Below are positions 27,101 to 35,020 of a stretch of 64,000 nucleotides of DNA, piece by piece. Positions within the stretch are counted from its first letter, which is position 1. Each line of letters opens with the position of its first letter. The notes under the pieces are model-generated. The model worked only from the letters and a program-made list of their open reading frames with translations. It made no database searches and was not told the origin of the DNA. The translations under genes and the position numbers were made by a program. The stretch spans positions 784,544 through 848,543 of the forward strand of contig NZ_CM001466.1 in the NCBI RefSeq assembly GCF_000231055.2, read 5' to 3'. Origin of the DNA: Saccharomonospora azurea NA-128 (GTDB lineage Bacteria > Actinomycetota > Actinomycetes > Mycobacteriales > Pseudonocardiaceae).

Positions 27101-30100
27101 CTCACCCGTGTAGCTGGAGTTCCAGCCGACGATGTTGAAGTCGGCCGGAGTCTGCCCGGCCTCGTCGTCGTAGGTGCTGCTGAACACCCGCTCCCACTCG
27201 GACACCTGGTCGTCGGGCTCGGTCGGGTCCGCGACGTCGTCGACCGGGTGGGGAACGACGTAGGCGACGAGCCGGGTGCGGTCCTCGGCGTCGCCGTCCG
27301 CGCCGGGCAGCTCCCGGGCCAGCACCGCGACCTCCCGGATGAGCGGATGGTCCGCGAGTGCCGCCTCCACCTCGCCCGGCTCGATCCGGAACCCGCGGAC
27401 CTTCACCTGGAAGTCCGTGCGCCCTCGGTACTCGATGGTGCCGTCGGGGAGGAAACGGGCGAGGTCCCCGGTCCGGTACAACCGCGCGTGCGGTTCGTCG
27501 GAGAAGGGGTCGGGGACGAAGCGCTCGGCGGTCAGCTCCGGACGCGCGTGGTAGCCGTCGGCGACCTGCACCCCGCCGATGTGCAACTCCCCGGGTACAC
27601 CGACCGGCACCGGCCGGAGGTTGCGGTCCAGGATGTAGATGCGCGTGTTCGCCACCGGCCTGCCGATGGGCACGTTCACGGGCCCGCCTTCCCGCAGGCA
27701 CGTCCAGTGGGTGACGTCGACGGCGGCTTCCGTCGGCCCGTACAGGTTGTGGAGGTCCGCCCGCGGCAGGCGCTCGTAGAAGCGCTGCTGGACGGCGTAC
27801 TGCAGAGCCTCGCCGCTCGCGAACACCTGCCGCAGCGTCGTGCACCGTTCCAGATCCGGTTCCTCCACGAACACCCGCAGCATCGACGGCACGAAGTGCA
27901 TCGTCGTCACGTTCTCCGCCCGGATCACCTCGGCCAGGTACGCGGGATCGCGGTGGCCGTCCGGCCGGGCGAGCACCAGGCGCGCACCGGCGAGCAGGGG
28001 CCAGAAGAACTCCCACACGGAGACGTCGAAGCTGAACGGCGTCTTCTGCAGCACACTGTCCTGCTCGGTGAGCCCGTACGTGTCGTGCATCCACAGCAGC
28101 CGGTTGACGATCGCGCGGTGGGCGATCATCGCCGCCTTCGGTTTTCCCGTCGACCCGGAGGTGTAGATCAGATACGCGAGCCCGCCGGAGTCGGTCACCG
28201 CCTCCGGCCGGTGGTCCGGCAGGTCCGCGAGCGTCGCCCAGTCCGGACCGAGCTCGACGACGTCGGCGTCGTGCGACGGCAGCCGCGTCGCCCCCGGCTG
28301 GGTGAGCAGCAGTCGCGGCGCGGCGTCGGCCATCATGAAGTCGAGCCGTTCCGCCGGGTAGGCGGGGTCGAGTGGAACGTAGGCGCCGCCGGCCTTGAGC
28401 ACTCCGAGCAGCGCCACGACGAGTTCGAGCGAGCGCTCCATGCAGACACCCACCGGCTGGTTCCGGCCGACTCCCCGCTCGCGCAGCAGGTGGGCCAGCT
28501 GGTTCGCCCGCCGGTCGAGCTCCGCGTACGTCAGGTCGGTACCCTCGAACCGCACGGCGACCTGGTCGGGACGCCGCTCGACCTGACGTTCCACCAACTC
28601 GTGCAGGCAGCACCGCCCCGGTTCCCCGAAGTCGTGCTCGGTGCGGTTCCACTCCACGAGGATCTTGTGTTCCTCCTCGGGGCGGAGGATGCGCAGCTCG
28701 GAGACGGGCCGGTCCGGTGCGTCGGCGAACTCCCGCAGCAGCACCTGGTAGCTGTCGACCAACCGCTCGATGGTCGCGTGCTCGAAGATGTCCGCGTTGT
28801 ACTCGACCGAACCGGCGAGCACGCCCTCGCGCTCGGCGATGGAGATCCACAGGTCGAACTTGCTCGTGCCGTTGCGGATCTCCTGGACCGGCCCGAGAAG
28901 CGAGTGCTCCCCCGCCTCCTCCGCCGGCGCGGTCTGCAGGGCGAAGCAGACCTGGAACAGCGGGTTCATGCTCATGCCCTGTTCGGGCCGGAACTCGTTG
29001 ACCAGCAGTTCGAAGGGAACGTCCTGGTGCGCGTACGCGCCCTTGGCCACCTCGCCGACCCGGCGGAGCACCTCGCTCACGGCGGGATCGCCGGCCAGAT
29101 CGGTGTCCAGCACGAGCGTGTTCACGAAGAAACCGATCAGGTTCTCGATGTCCCGGTGGTGCCGGTTGGCGATGGGTGTGCCGACGACGACCTCGTCGTC
29201 GGCGGTGTACCGGTGAATCAGCACCTTCAGCGCGGACACCAGCGTCACGAACAACGTCGTGTGGTGGCGGCGGCTGAGCGCGCGCAGGTCGTCGGCCAGA
29301 TCGGTGGCGAGCTCGAAGTGCAGACTCCCGCCACGAAACGTCTGGACCGGCGGGCGCGGCCGGTCGAGCGGCAGCTCGGAGCCCGGATTGCGGTCTCCCA
29401 GGCGCGAGCGCCAGTACGCCAGCCGCTCGTCGAGGAAGGCGCCTCGCATCCGGTCGCGTTCCCAGACGGTGTAGTCGGCGTACTGCACGGGAAGGTCGGG
29501 CAGCGGCGCGGGTCGTCCGTCGAGCAGGGCTTCGTAGCACACCAGCAGTTCGCGTACGAAGTTGTTGATCGACCAGCCGTCGGTGACGATGTGGTGGGTG
29601 TTGAAGAGGAAGTCGTACGCGTCGTCGTCGAGCCGGTAGAGCGTCACCCGCAACAGCGGTCCCCGCGCGAGGTCGAAGACGTGTTCGGCCTCCTGCCGGG
29701 CACGGCGGTGGAACTCGGCTTCGCGTTCCTCCTCCGGGAACGGGGACAGATCCACCAGCGGCAGCGGAACCACCACGTGCGGCGCGATCTCCTGCCACGC
29801 CACCCCGCCCTCGCTGGGGAACGTCGTTCGCAGGGCCTCGTGCCGGTCGACGACCTGCTGCACCGCCTGCTCCAGCAGGTCGTGCCGGATCGGACCCCGC
29901 AGTCGGAAACTCAGAACGACGTTGTAGGCCGGACTGTCCGGCACGAGGTGGTCGAGCGACCAGATGCGCTCCTGGTGGAACGACAACGGCACGCGACCGT
30001 CACCGGAGCGTCGGGGGATGCTCGTGGCGCTGGTTCCCGAGGTCGCCGCACCTTTGAGTTTCTCCAGCAGCGCGAGCCGCTCCGGCGAGAGTTTCGCCCT

Positions 30101-30130
30101 GCGCTCGGCGAGAACGTCGTGCATGGACAT
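24191..30130 (-). CDS. NRPS C-A(MT)-PCP-C*, serine-loading terminal module
   Basis: Peptide synthetase of 1979 residues ending the assembly line. C domain: PLSFHQERIW near 48 and intact HHIVTDG near 176. A domain: YTSGSTGKPK near 650 and FDVSVWE near 702; the specificity positions read D-V-W-H-F-S-L-V-D(-K), a known serine code. A methyltransferase (VLEIGCGTG near 1037) is inserted between motifs A8 and A9, predicting N-methylation; NGKLDR resumes near 1402. PCP: GGDS with Ser1459. The C-terminal condensation-fold domain begins near 1535 but has NLALQDG (from Asn1667) where HHxxxDG is expected, so the catalytic His is lost. There is no thioesterase. ATG 30130 has GGAGAGG upstream and follows the PKS stop by 26 bp. 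Expected product: N-methylserine joined to the beta-keto acyl chain, released by the degenerate C domain or spontaneously. Confidence 0.95.
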   Translation of the reverse strand: MSMHDVLAERRAKLSPERLALLEKLKGAATSGTSATSIPRRSGDGRVPLSFHQERIWSLDHLVPDSPAYNVVLSFRLRGPIRHDLLEQAVQQVVDRHEALRTTFPSEGGVAWQEIAPHVVVPLPLVDLSPFPEEEREAEFHRRARQEAEHVFDLARGPLLRVTLYRLDDDAYDFLFNTHHIVTDGWSINNFVRELLVCYEALLDGRPAPLPDLPVQYADYTVWERDRMRGAFLDERLAYWRSRLGDRNPGSELPLDRPRPPVQTFRGGSLHFELATDLADDLRALSRRHHTTLFVTLVSALKVLIHRYTADDEVVVGTPIANRHHRDIENLIGFFVNTLVLDTDLAGDPAVSEVLRRVGEVAKGAYAHQDVPFELLVNEFRPEQGMSMNPLFQVCFALQTAPAEEAGEHSLLGPVQEIRNGTSKFDLWISIAEREGVLAGSVEYNADIFEHATIERLVDSYQVLLREFADAPDRPVSELRILRPEEEHKILVEWNRTEHDFGEPGRCCLHELVERQVERRPDQVAVRFEGTDLTYAELDRRANQLAHLLRERGVGRNQPVGVCMERSLELVVALLGVLKAGGAYVPLDPAYPAERLDFMMADAAPRLLLTQPGATRLPSHDADVVELGPDWATLADLPDHRPEAVTDSGGLAYLIYTSGSTGKPKAAMIAHRAIVNRLLWMHDTYGLTEQDSVLQKTPFSFDVSVWEFFWPLLAGARLVLARPDGHRDPAYLAEVIRAENVTTMHFVPSMLRVFVEEPDLERCTTLRQVFASGEALQYAVQQRFYERLPRADLHNLYGPTEAAVDVTHWTCLREGGPVNVPIGRPVANTRIYILDRNLRPVPVGVPGELHIGGVQVADGYHARPELTAERFVPDPFSDEPHARLYRTGDLARFLPDGTIEYRGRTDFQVKVRGFRIEPGEVEAALADHPLIREVAVLARELPGADGDAEDRTRLVAYVVPHPVDDVADPTEPDDQVSEWERVFSSTYDDEAGQTPADFNIVGWNSSYTGEPLPEEDMRLWVDSTVERILALRPKRVLEIGCGTGLLLARIAPECAYYCGTDIAQIGLDHIAERVLPTLPNGVEVELSRQAAHDFSGPAGQEFDVIVLNSVVQYFPDVDYLRSVLDEAFARLSPGGAIFLGDLRNLTLLETFHSEVEVERADETTTVEQVRRRVRRRVAQEQELLVAPELFPAFAATRDDVSGVQVLLKRAGRQNELTRYRYDVVLQSGTPAAGDGEPFVLDGASGAPSAEQVRDVLSRHGALRVTNLPNPRVRRALTYRAALASSDPESPVTTLRETVAVEEGADPEWWWQLADELECRADVSWQHEAGDGSYQVLLHRGLDPRTWRWPAADGPLHRYANSPSLYRIGRRLSAGAADFLRDRLPEFMVPAAVVAVPELPTDANGKLDRRALPLPVLDVDDGGYTSPRTDLEKQLADLWADVLGVDVGVTTSFFDVGGDSIRGIRLVNKANRQGLPITAQDVFQYRTIAELAEEARSRIEAGHEAAAVETVERDERLLREVRQRYASAVDAYPLTGTQENILYRIRRTREPGGNVVHQRFRITAESFDPDAFARAWQAAVDRFPVLRTSFCFDLGDDGEPVQVVHRTATLPVHREDWRALKPSEQERRLQTYVAARRAEGFDLEQAPQSRVALFRTGEHTYEYVYLFNLALQDGWSYPLIMKTVFETYRALVDGREFTPEPATAEYGDFCLTQHHRELSGAERFWRAELAGADLPAPALADRPADSAAARTSPPLLHDGILVPDPVTARLETLARQWSVTPFTVLQGVWAVQLAATSGRSDVVFGSVFSGRGTAKVDVEHGVGQYFSILPVRVHVDPAERLGSWFAQLQQRVRRIGEYEYVPVRKLHEWHGVDRDEFLFDSYLVNETFPELSSVFDTFSRSLGAEPVEFLNQTEHPLRVETILLDSHLVINFNSYSDRFRPGVVASWLRTYGELIAAVADDPERTVASLLAEAADGTVQR

Positions 30131-30156
30131 GGTGGATCCTCTCCAACGGTCACTCG

Positions 30157-33100
30157 TCAGTTGGCGAACAGGGCTCGCACCGTCTCCTCGGGAAGTTCCT
30201 CGAGCTTGTCGATCACCTCGGCCTCCACGAGCTGGGCCATGTCGGCCGCGGTACCCGCCTCCAGCAGGTCGCGCAGTTCGAGCTCGAACGGCAGGTTCTC
30301 GTTGAGTCGTGCCTTGATGCGGGAGGCCATGATCGAGTCTCCGCCGAGTTCCTGGAAGTTGTCCTCCAACCTCACCTGCGGCACGCCGAGCACCTCGCGC
30401 CACGCGTCGAGCACGAGCCGCTGGATGTCGTCGATCCCGGTCGGTTCCCCCGTCGGTTCCCCCGTCGACTCCTTGGTCGGCGTCGGTGCGGCGTCCACGG
30501 ACACCGCCTCGGGAACCAGGTCGGGCTCCTGGGGCTCCGCGACGGGCACGGGCTCGACGACCGGCTGTGGCGCGGGCGACGTCGAGGGCTGCGGAGTCGC
30601 GGCCTTGGATCCGCCCACGGGCAGTCCGTCGCTCTCCGCGACGAGCACGCTCTCCGACAGCCGGTCCTCCCGCAGCGGCAGTCCGGACAGGACTCGCATC
30701 CCCGCGAATCCGTTGCGCTCGAAGGCCCTCCGCCACATCGGCACGCTGAGCAGCGGCGCCCCGGGAATCCGGTCGGTGTCCTCGAACGCCCACCAGCCCT
30801 CCAGCAACCCGAACGACATGGTGAGGAGCTCGTGGATCCGGGTGATCTCGAAGAGCGCGAGCACGCCCCCGCCGCGCAACAGCTCCTTGGTGTGCGCGAG
30901 CGTCCGGTCGATGTCGCGCGTGGCGTGCAGGACGTTGCCGGCGAGCACCAGGTCGGCGCTGTGCGCCGGGAACCCCTGCTCGGCCGGCGAGCGTTCGATG
31001 TCGAGCACGGCGAACTCGACGAAGCCGTGGTGGCCGAACTGCTCCTTGCCGTAGCGCACGAAGCTGTTGCCGAGGTCCGTGTAGACGTAGCGCACGTGGG
31101 GAGCGAACTCGTCGAGGGCGGCGAGCACTCCCCGGCTCGTGCCCCCCGTTCCGGCGCCGATCTCCACGATCGTCACCGTGGCGTTCGGGTCGATCTGCCG
31201 TCGCCGCCTGACGTACTCGACGACAACGGCACGCATGAGCGCGTTGCTCTGCTGCTGGTTCTGGTAGACGGCGTCCATCAGCTCGAACGACCCGCCCGGG
31301 AACAGCACGTCCACCGGATCGCGCCGCCCCCGCAGCACGTCCGGATACGCCTCGCTGCACACGTCGAGCACCCGGAGCAGTCCCTCGTTCTCCGGTGCCC
31401 GCTCCAGCAGTGCGGCCTTCTCGGCTTCCAGGCCGGCCGCCTCCTCGTCGAGATCGTGCTCGGCCGCCGACGCGGTGACGACGTCCTCCCCGTCCACGCG
31501 CAGGTAGCCGGCCTCGGCGAGCAGCTGCAGGAGCGCGTCGAACAACCGGTGGTGCTGCTCCACGACGCCGAGCCGGGACCGCAGCTCCGCACGAGAACAC
31601 CGTTGCCCGGTCGTGCGCAACGCGCCCATGTCGCGGAACACCCTCAACAGTCCGAGGCGGCAAATGCGGCTCAGCGCGGCGACGACACTCTGGTAGGCGA
31701 CCAGATCGTCCACACCGGACTCGACTTCGTAGACCCGTGGGCGGGTGACCACGGCCTCCTCCACGTCGGCGAGCACCGAGGGAACCGGGGAGACCGCCAC
31801 CGGTGCCGCGGCGTCGGACAGGGACGCGTGCCGGGTCAGCACGTCCCCGATCCAGTACCGCTCCCGCGCGAACGGGTAGGTCGGCAACGACACGCGCAGC
31901 GGACGCCGCGGATGGAGTTCGTCCCACGGCACCGACGCACCCCGTACCCAGAGACGAGCGACGTCCGCGAGGTCACGCTCCCGCACCGCCGTCCGCGCGC
32001 GGTCGTCGTCGCGCTGATCCATCGCCGTCGCGGAACCCCGGTGGAGCCCCTCGTCCCGCTCTCCGGCCAGGAACGCGTCGAGCCGCTGCACCAGCTGCGC
32101 GTGGTCACCGACGACCAGCGCGAGCCGCTCGGCGTGGTCCTCGCGTCCGGTCTGCAGGGTGTAGGCGATCTCCGCGAGAGGCGGAAGGTTCTCGTCGGGG
32201 CGGGTCGTCGACGACGACGCGCCGAGTCCGCACTCGTGCGCGAGGCGGTCGGCGAGGACCGTGAGCGACCGCCTCCTGTCGACGATCGTCGGGGAGAGCC
32301 GGGTCCCGAGACTCCGCTCCACGGCCAACGTCAGGCGGGCGGTGCGGGCGGCGTCGAACCCGAGGTCCTCCAGCGTGCACTCCGGGTCGATCCGCTCTGC
32401 CGGTACGGCCAGCACCTCCGACGCGGTCGCGACGAGCCGGCGCAGCACCTCCGCGGCACCGCCTCCCGCGGGCGCGCCGGCGAGGTACTCGCGCAGCGCG
32501 GCCGCGAGCGCGTCGAGCCGATCCGCGGTGCGGGCCGACAACACGACGACCTGCTCCGACGAGGTGGTCGACCGGGGCCGGGTGTCGCGGTACTCCTCCA
32601 CGACGACGTGGGCGTTCGCGCCTCCGGCACCGAAACTGCTCACGCCCGCCCTGCGGGGTGCTTCCACGCCGTCCACCACGGGCCGGGACCACTCCCGCAA
32701 GCTCGTGTTGACGGTGAGCGACGTCCCCCCGAAATCGATCTTCGGGTTGAGCCGGTCGGCGTGCAGGGTGGGCGCGAGCCGGCCGTGCTTCAGCTGCAGG
32801 AGCACCTTGGTGAGTCCGGCGACCCCGGCCGCAGCCTCGCAGTGCCCGATGTTCGACTTCACCGAGCCGACCGCCACCGGAGTCCCGGCCGTGCCGAGCG
32901 ATCGGTGAAGACCGGTGATCTCGATCGGGTCGCCGAGCTCGGTGCCCGTGCCGTGCGCCTCGACGTAGGTGATCGTGGCCGGATCCACCCGTGCCGCGCT
33001 CAGCGCGGCCGTGACCACGTCCTCCTGTGCCTGAGGACTCGGTACCGTGAACCCGCTGGTCTTGCCGCCGTGATTGATCGCCGTGCCCTTGATCACGCCG

Positions 33101-35016
33101 TGGATCGGATCGCCGTCCCGTTCGGCGTCGGCGAGGCGCTTGAGCATGAGCACGCCGACTCCTTCCCCGGGCACCATGCCGTCGGCACCCGCGCCGAAGG
33201 CCGCGCAGCGGCCGCTGGGCGACAGGAACTCGCTGTGGCTGAGGACCAGGTACTTGTTCGGATGCAGGCTGAGGTTCACCCCGCCGGCCAACGCCGCGTC
33301 GATCCGGCCCTCACGCAGCGCCTCGACGGCCAGGTGCACCGTCGACAACGAACTGGAGCACGCCGTGTCGACGGTCAGGCTGGGACCGCGGAAGTCGCAG
33401 AAGTACGACACCCGGTTCGCGATGGACGCACCACCGGCACCCAAGCCCACCCGGCGACCGTCGGCGTCGCGGGACTCCGCGGCGAACAGCGGGTAGTCCG
33501 CGAACATCACACCGGCGTACACCCCGACCACCGAATCGGCCAGCGCCTCCCTCGTGTAGCCGCCGTCCTCCAGCGCCGCCCACGCGTGTTCCAGGAACAA
33601 CCGCTCCAGCGGGTCGATGGCGATCGCCTCGCGCGGGGCGATGGAGAAGAACAGCGGGTCGAAACACTCGGCGTCGTCGATGAAGCCGCCCCACTTGCAG
33701 TAGTTGCGACCCAGCAGGCCCGGACGTCCGTCGAACCGGTCCCGCCAGTCCCAGCGGTGCGCGGGGATCTCGGTGACCCCGTCGCGTCCGTCCCGGAGGT
33801 TGCGCCAGAACTCGTCCACGTTCGCCGCCCCGGGATACCGGCCCGACATGCCGATCACGGCGACGTCCGTGCCGGCGACCTCCCTCTCCCGGGTGTGGCC
33901 CGCGTCGGGCCGGGCGAGGTCGGCGGGATTCGTCCGGGCCGGCGCCCCGACCGTCGTCGTCCCGGCGATGGGCAGGCGAGTGCGCAGCCACGCGGCGAGG
34001 CGGTCCACCGAGCTGTGTTCGAAGAGCAGCGTCGGCGGGAGCGTGACGTCGAGGCGGCGCTCCAGAGCGGTGACCACACGCAACAACGCCGCCGAGTCCA
34101 ATCCCAGCTCGGAGAAGCCCGCCGTGCCCGGCACGCTCGCCGCGTCCACGCCCAGCTCGGCGGCCAGAACCTCCCGCACGACGTCGGCCGGGTCGCCCTG
34201 CGGTTCCGGTGCCCCCGCGACGTTCCGCCGCGGTTCGACGCGTTTGCTGCTGAAGCGCCGCAACGACGCGACCTGCTCGCCGTCCGGATCGAAGAAGTCC
34301 ACGTTCACCGTCAGCAGGTCCCGGTCACCGGTCGGCTCCCCGGTCACGCGGGCCAGGCACCGCCCGCGCAACGGCCTCGCCACCGTGAAGGACTCGAAGC
34401 ACAGGGGCAGGTAGAGCTCGCCGCGCGACTCGCCCAGCACCGCCCCCGCCGCGACCACAGCCGCGTCCGCGAGTGCCGGGTGGACGAGGAAGTCGTCGGC
34501 CGCGGCGAGCTCCTCGGCGCCGGGGGCGAGGTCCAGCAGCAGCTCCGCCTCCGACTCGTACACCCGGCCCTGTGCGCGCATCACCCCCGAGTGGTCGACA
34601 CCGACCTCACGAGCGCGCTGGTAGACGCTGTCGAGCGCGGTGCCGGCACCCGCTGCCGGGAGCCGCGCCGTGTCGAGGCGGCCGTCGTAGCGGGTCCGCC
34701 GGGTCCGCCGCACCTGCACGGTGACGACGGTCGTGGGGTAGGTCGACGGCCGCACCGTGATGTCCACCCACCATCGGTCCCGTCCACCGTCGTCCGCGGA
34801 CAACCGCACCGGCACCACGTCGTCCGGTCCGACGACCAGCGGGGCGTGGATACTCAGGTTGCTCAGCTCCAGCTCGCGGACGTCGTGCCCCTCCCGGGCG
34901 AACATCTGCAGGACGAGATCGACGTAGGCGAGCCCGGGCAGGACCGCGCGGCCGTCGACCACGTGGCCCGCCACGATCGGATTGCGCTGCGAGAGAGCGA
35001 AGTCGGCGATCAGCAT
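30157..35016 (-). CDS. Trans-AT PKS, DH-ACP-KS-MT-ACP
   Basis: Protein of 1619 residues. It starts directly with a dehydratase domain (GHVVDGRAVLPG, catalytic His18), completing the dehydrating bimodule whose KS0 ends the previous protein; the expected DxxxQ reads DAAVV near 197. ACP: LGLDS, Ser308. KS (about 386-806): VDTACSSS with Cys553, intact HGTGT and SNIGH, so condensing. A serine-less ACP-like insertion (LGFDAARTA near 885) sits before YTLQTGRE. C-methyltransferase about 1095-1445 with VEIGAGTGG near 1285. ACP: GGDS, Ser1561. There is no AT and no KR, so the last extension should remain an alpha-methylated beta-ketone. A Pro/Glu/Thr-rich linker with GEPT repeats precedes the last ACP. 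ATG 35016 lies 5 bases after the megasynthase stop, with AAAGG upstream. Confidence 0.95.
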   Translation of the reverse strand: MLIADFALSQRNPIVAGHVVDGRAVLPGLAYVDLVLQMFAREGHDVRELELSNLSIHAPLVVGPDDVVPVRLSADDGGRDRWWVDITVRPSTYPTTVVTVQVRRTRRTRYDGRLDTARLPAAGAGTALDSVYQRAREVGVDHSGVMRAQGRVYESEAELLLDLAPGAEELAAADDFLVHPALADAAVVAAGAVLGESRGELYLPLCFESFTVARPLRGRCLARVTGEPTGDRDLLTVNVDFFDPDGEQVASLRRFSSKRVEPRRNVAGAPEPQGDPADVVREVLAAELGVDAASVPGTAGFSELGLDSAALLRVVTALERRLDVTLPPTLLFEHSSVDRLAAWLRTRLPIAGTTTVGAPARTNPADLARPDAGHTREREVAGTDVAVIGMSGRYPGAANVDEFWRNLRDGRDGVTEIPAHRWDWRDRFDGRPGLLGRNYCKWGGFIDDAECFDPLFFSIAPREAIAIDPLERLFLEHAWAALEDGGYTREALADSVVGVYAGVMFADYPLFAAESRDADGRRVGLGAGGASIANRVSYFCDFRGPSLTVDTACSSSLSTVHLAVEALREGRIDAALAGGVNLSLHPNKYLVLSHSEFLSPSGRCAAFGAGADGMVPGEGVGVLMLKRLADAERDGDPIHGVIKGTAINHGGKTSGFTVPSPQAQEDVVTAALSAARVDPATITYVEAHGTGTELGDPIEITGLHRSLGTAGTPVAVGSVKSNIGHCEAAAGVAGLTKVLLQLKHGRLAPTLHADRLNPKIDFGGTSLTVNTSLREWSRPVVDGVEAPRRAGVSSFGAGGANAHVVVEEYRDTRPRSTTSSEQVVVLSARTADRLDALAAALREYLAGAPAGGGAAEVLRRLVATASEVLAVPAERIDPECTLEDLGFDAARTARLTLAVERSLGTRLSPTIVDRRRSLTVLADRLAHECGLGASSSTTRPDENLPPLAEIAYTLQTGREDHAERLALVVGDHAQLVQRLDAFLAGERDEGLHRGSATAMDQRDDDRARTAVRERDLADVARLWVRGASVPWDELHPRRPLRVSLPTYPFARERYWIGDVLTRHASLSDAAAPVAVSPVPSVLADVEEAVVTRPRVYEVESGVDDLVAYQSVVAALSRICRLGLLRVFRDMGALRTTGQRCSRAELRSRLGVVEQHHRLFDALLQLLAEAGYLRVDGEDVVTASAAEHDLDEEAAGLEAEKAALLERAPENEGLLRVLDVCSEAYPDVLRGRRDPVDVLFPGGSFELMDAVYQNQQQSNALMRAVVVEYVRRRRQIDPNATVTIVEIGAGTGGTSRGVLAALDEFAPHVRYVYTDLGNSFVRYGKEQFGHHGFVEFAVLDIERSPAEQGFPAHSADLVLAGNVLHATRDIDRTLAHTKELLRGGGVLALFEITRIHELLTMSFGLLEGWWAFEDTDRIPGAPLLSVPMWRRAFERNGFAGMRVLSGLPLREDRLSESVLVAESDGLPVGGSKAATPQPSTSPAPQPVVEPVPVAEPQEPDLVPEAVSVDAAPTPTKESTGEPTGEPTGIDDIQRLVLDAWREVLGVPQVRLEDNFQELGGDSIMASRIKARLNENLPFELELRDLLEAGTAADMAQLVEAEVIDKLEELPEETVRALFAN

Positions 35017-35020
35017 CGCA

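Noticed and set aside
24353-31054. Plus-strand open frame of 2233 codons
   Set aside because: Shadow of the NRPS and PKS genes on the minus strand; no recognisable domains. The same holds for the other very long plus-strand frames between 30 and 62 kb.
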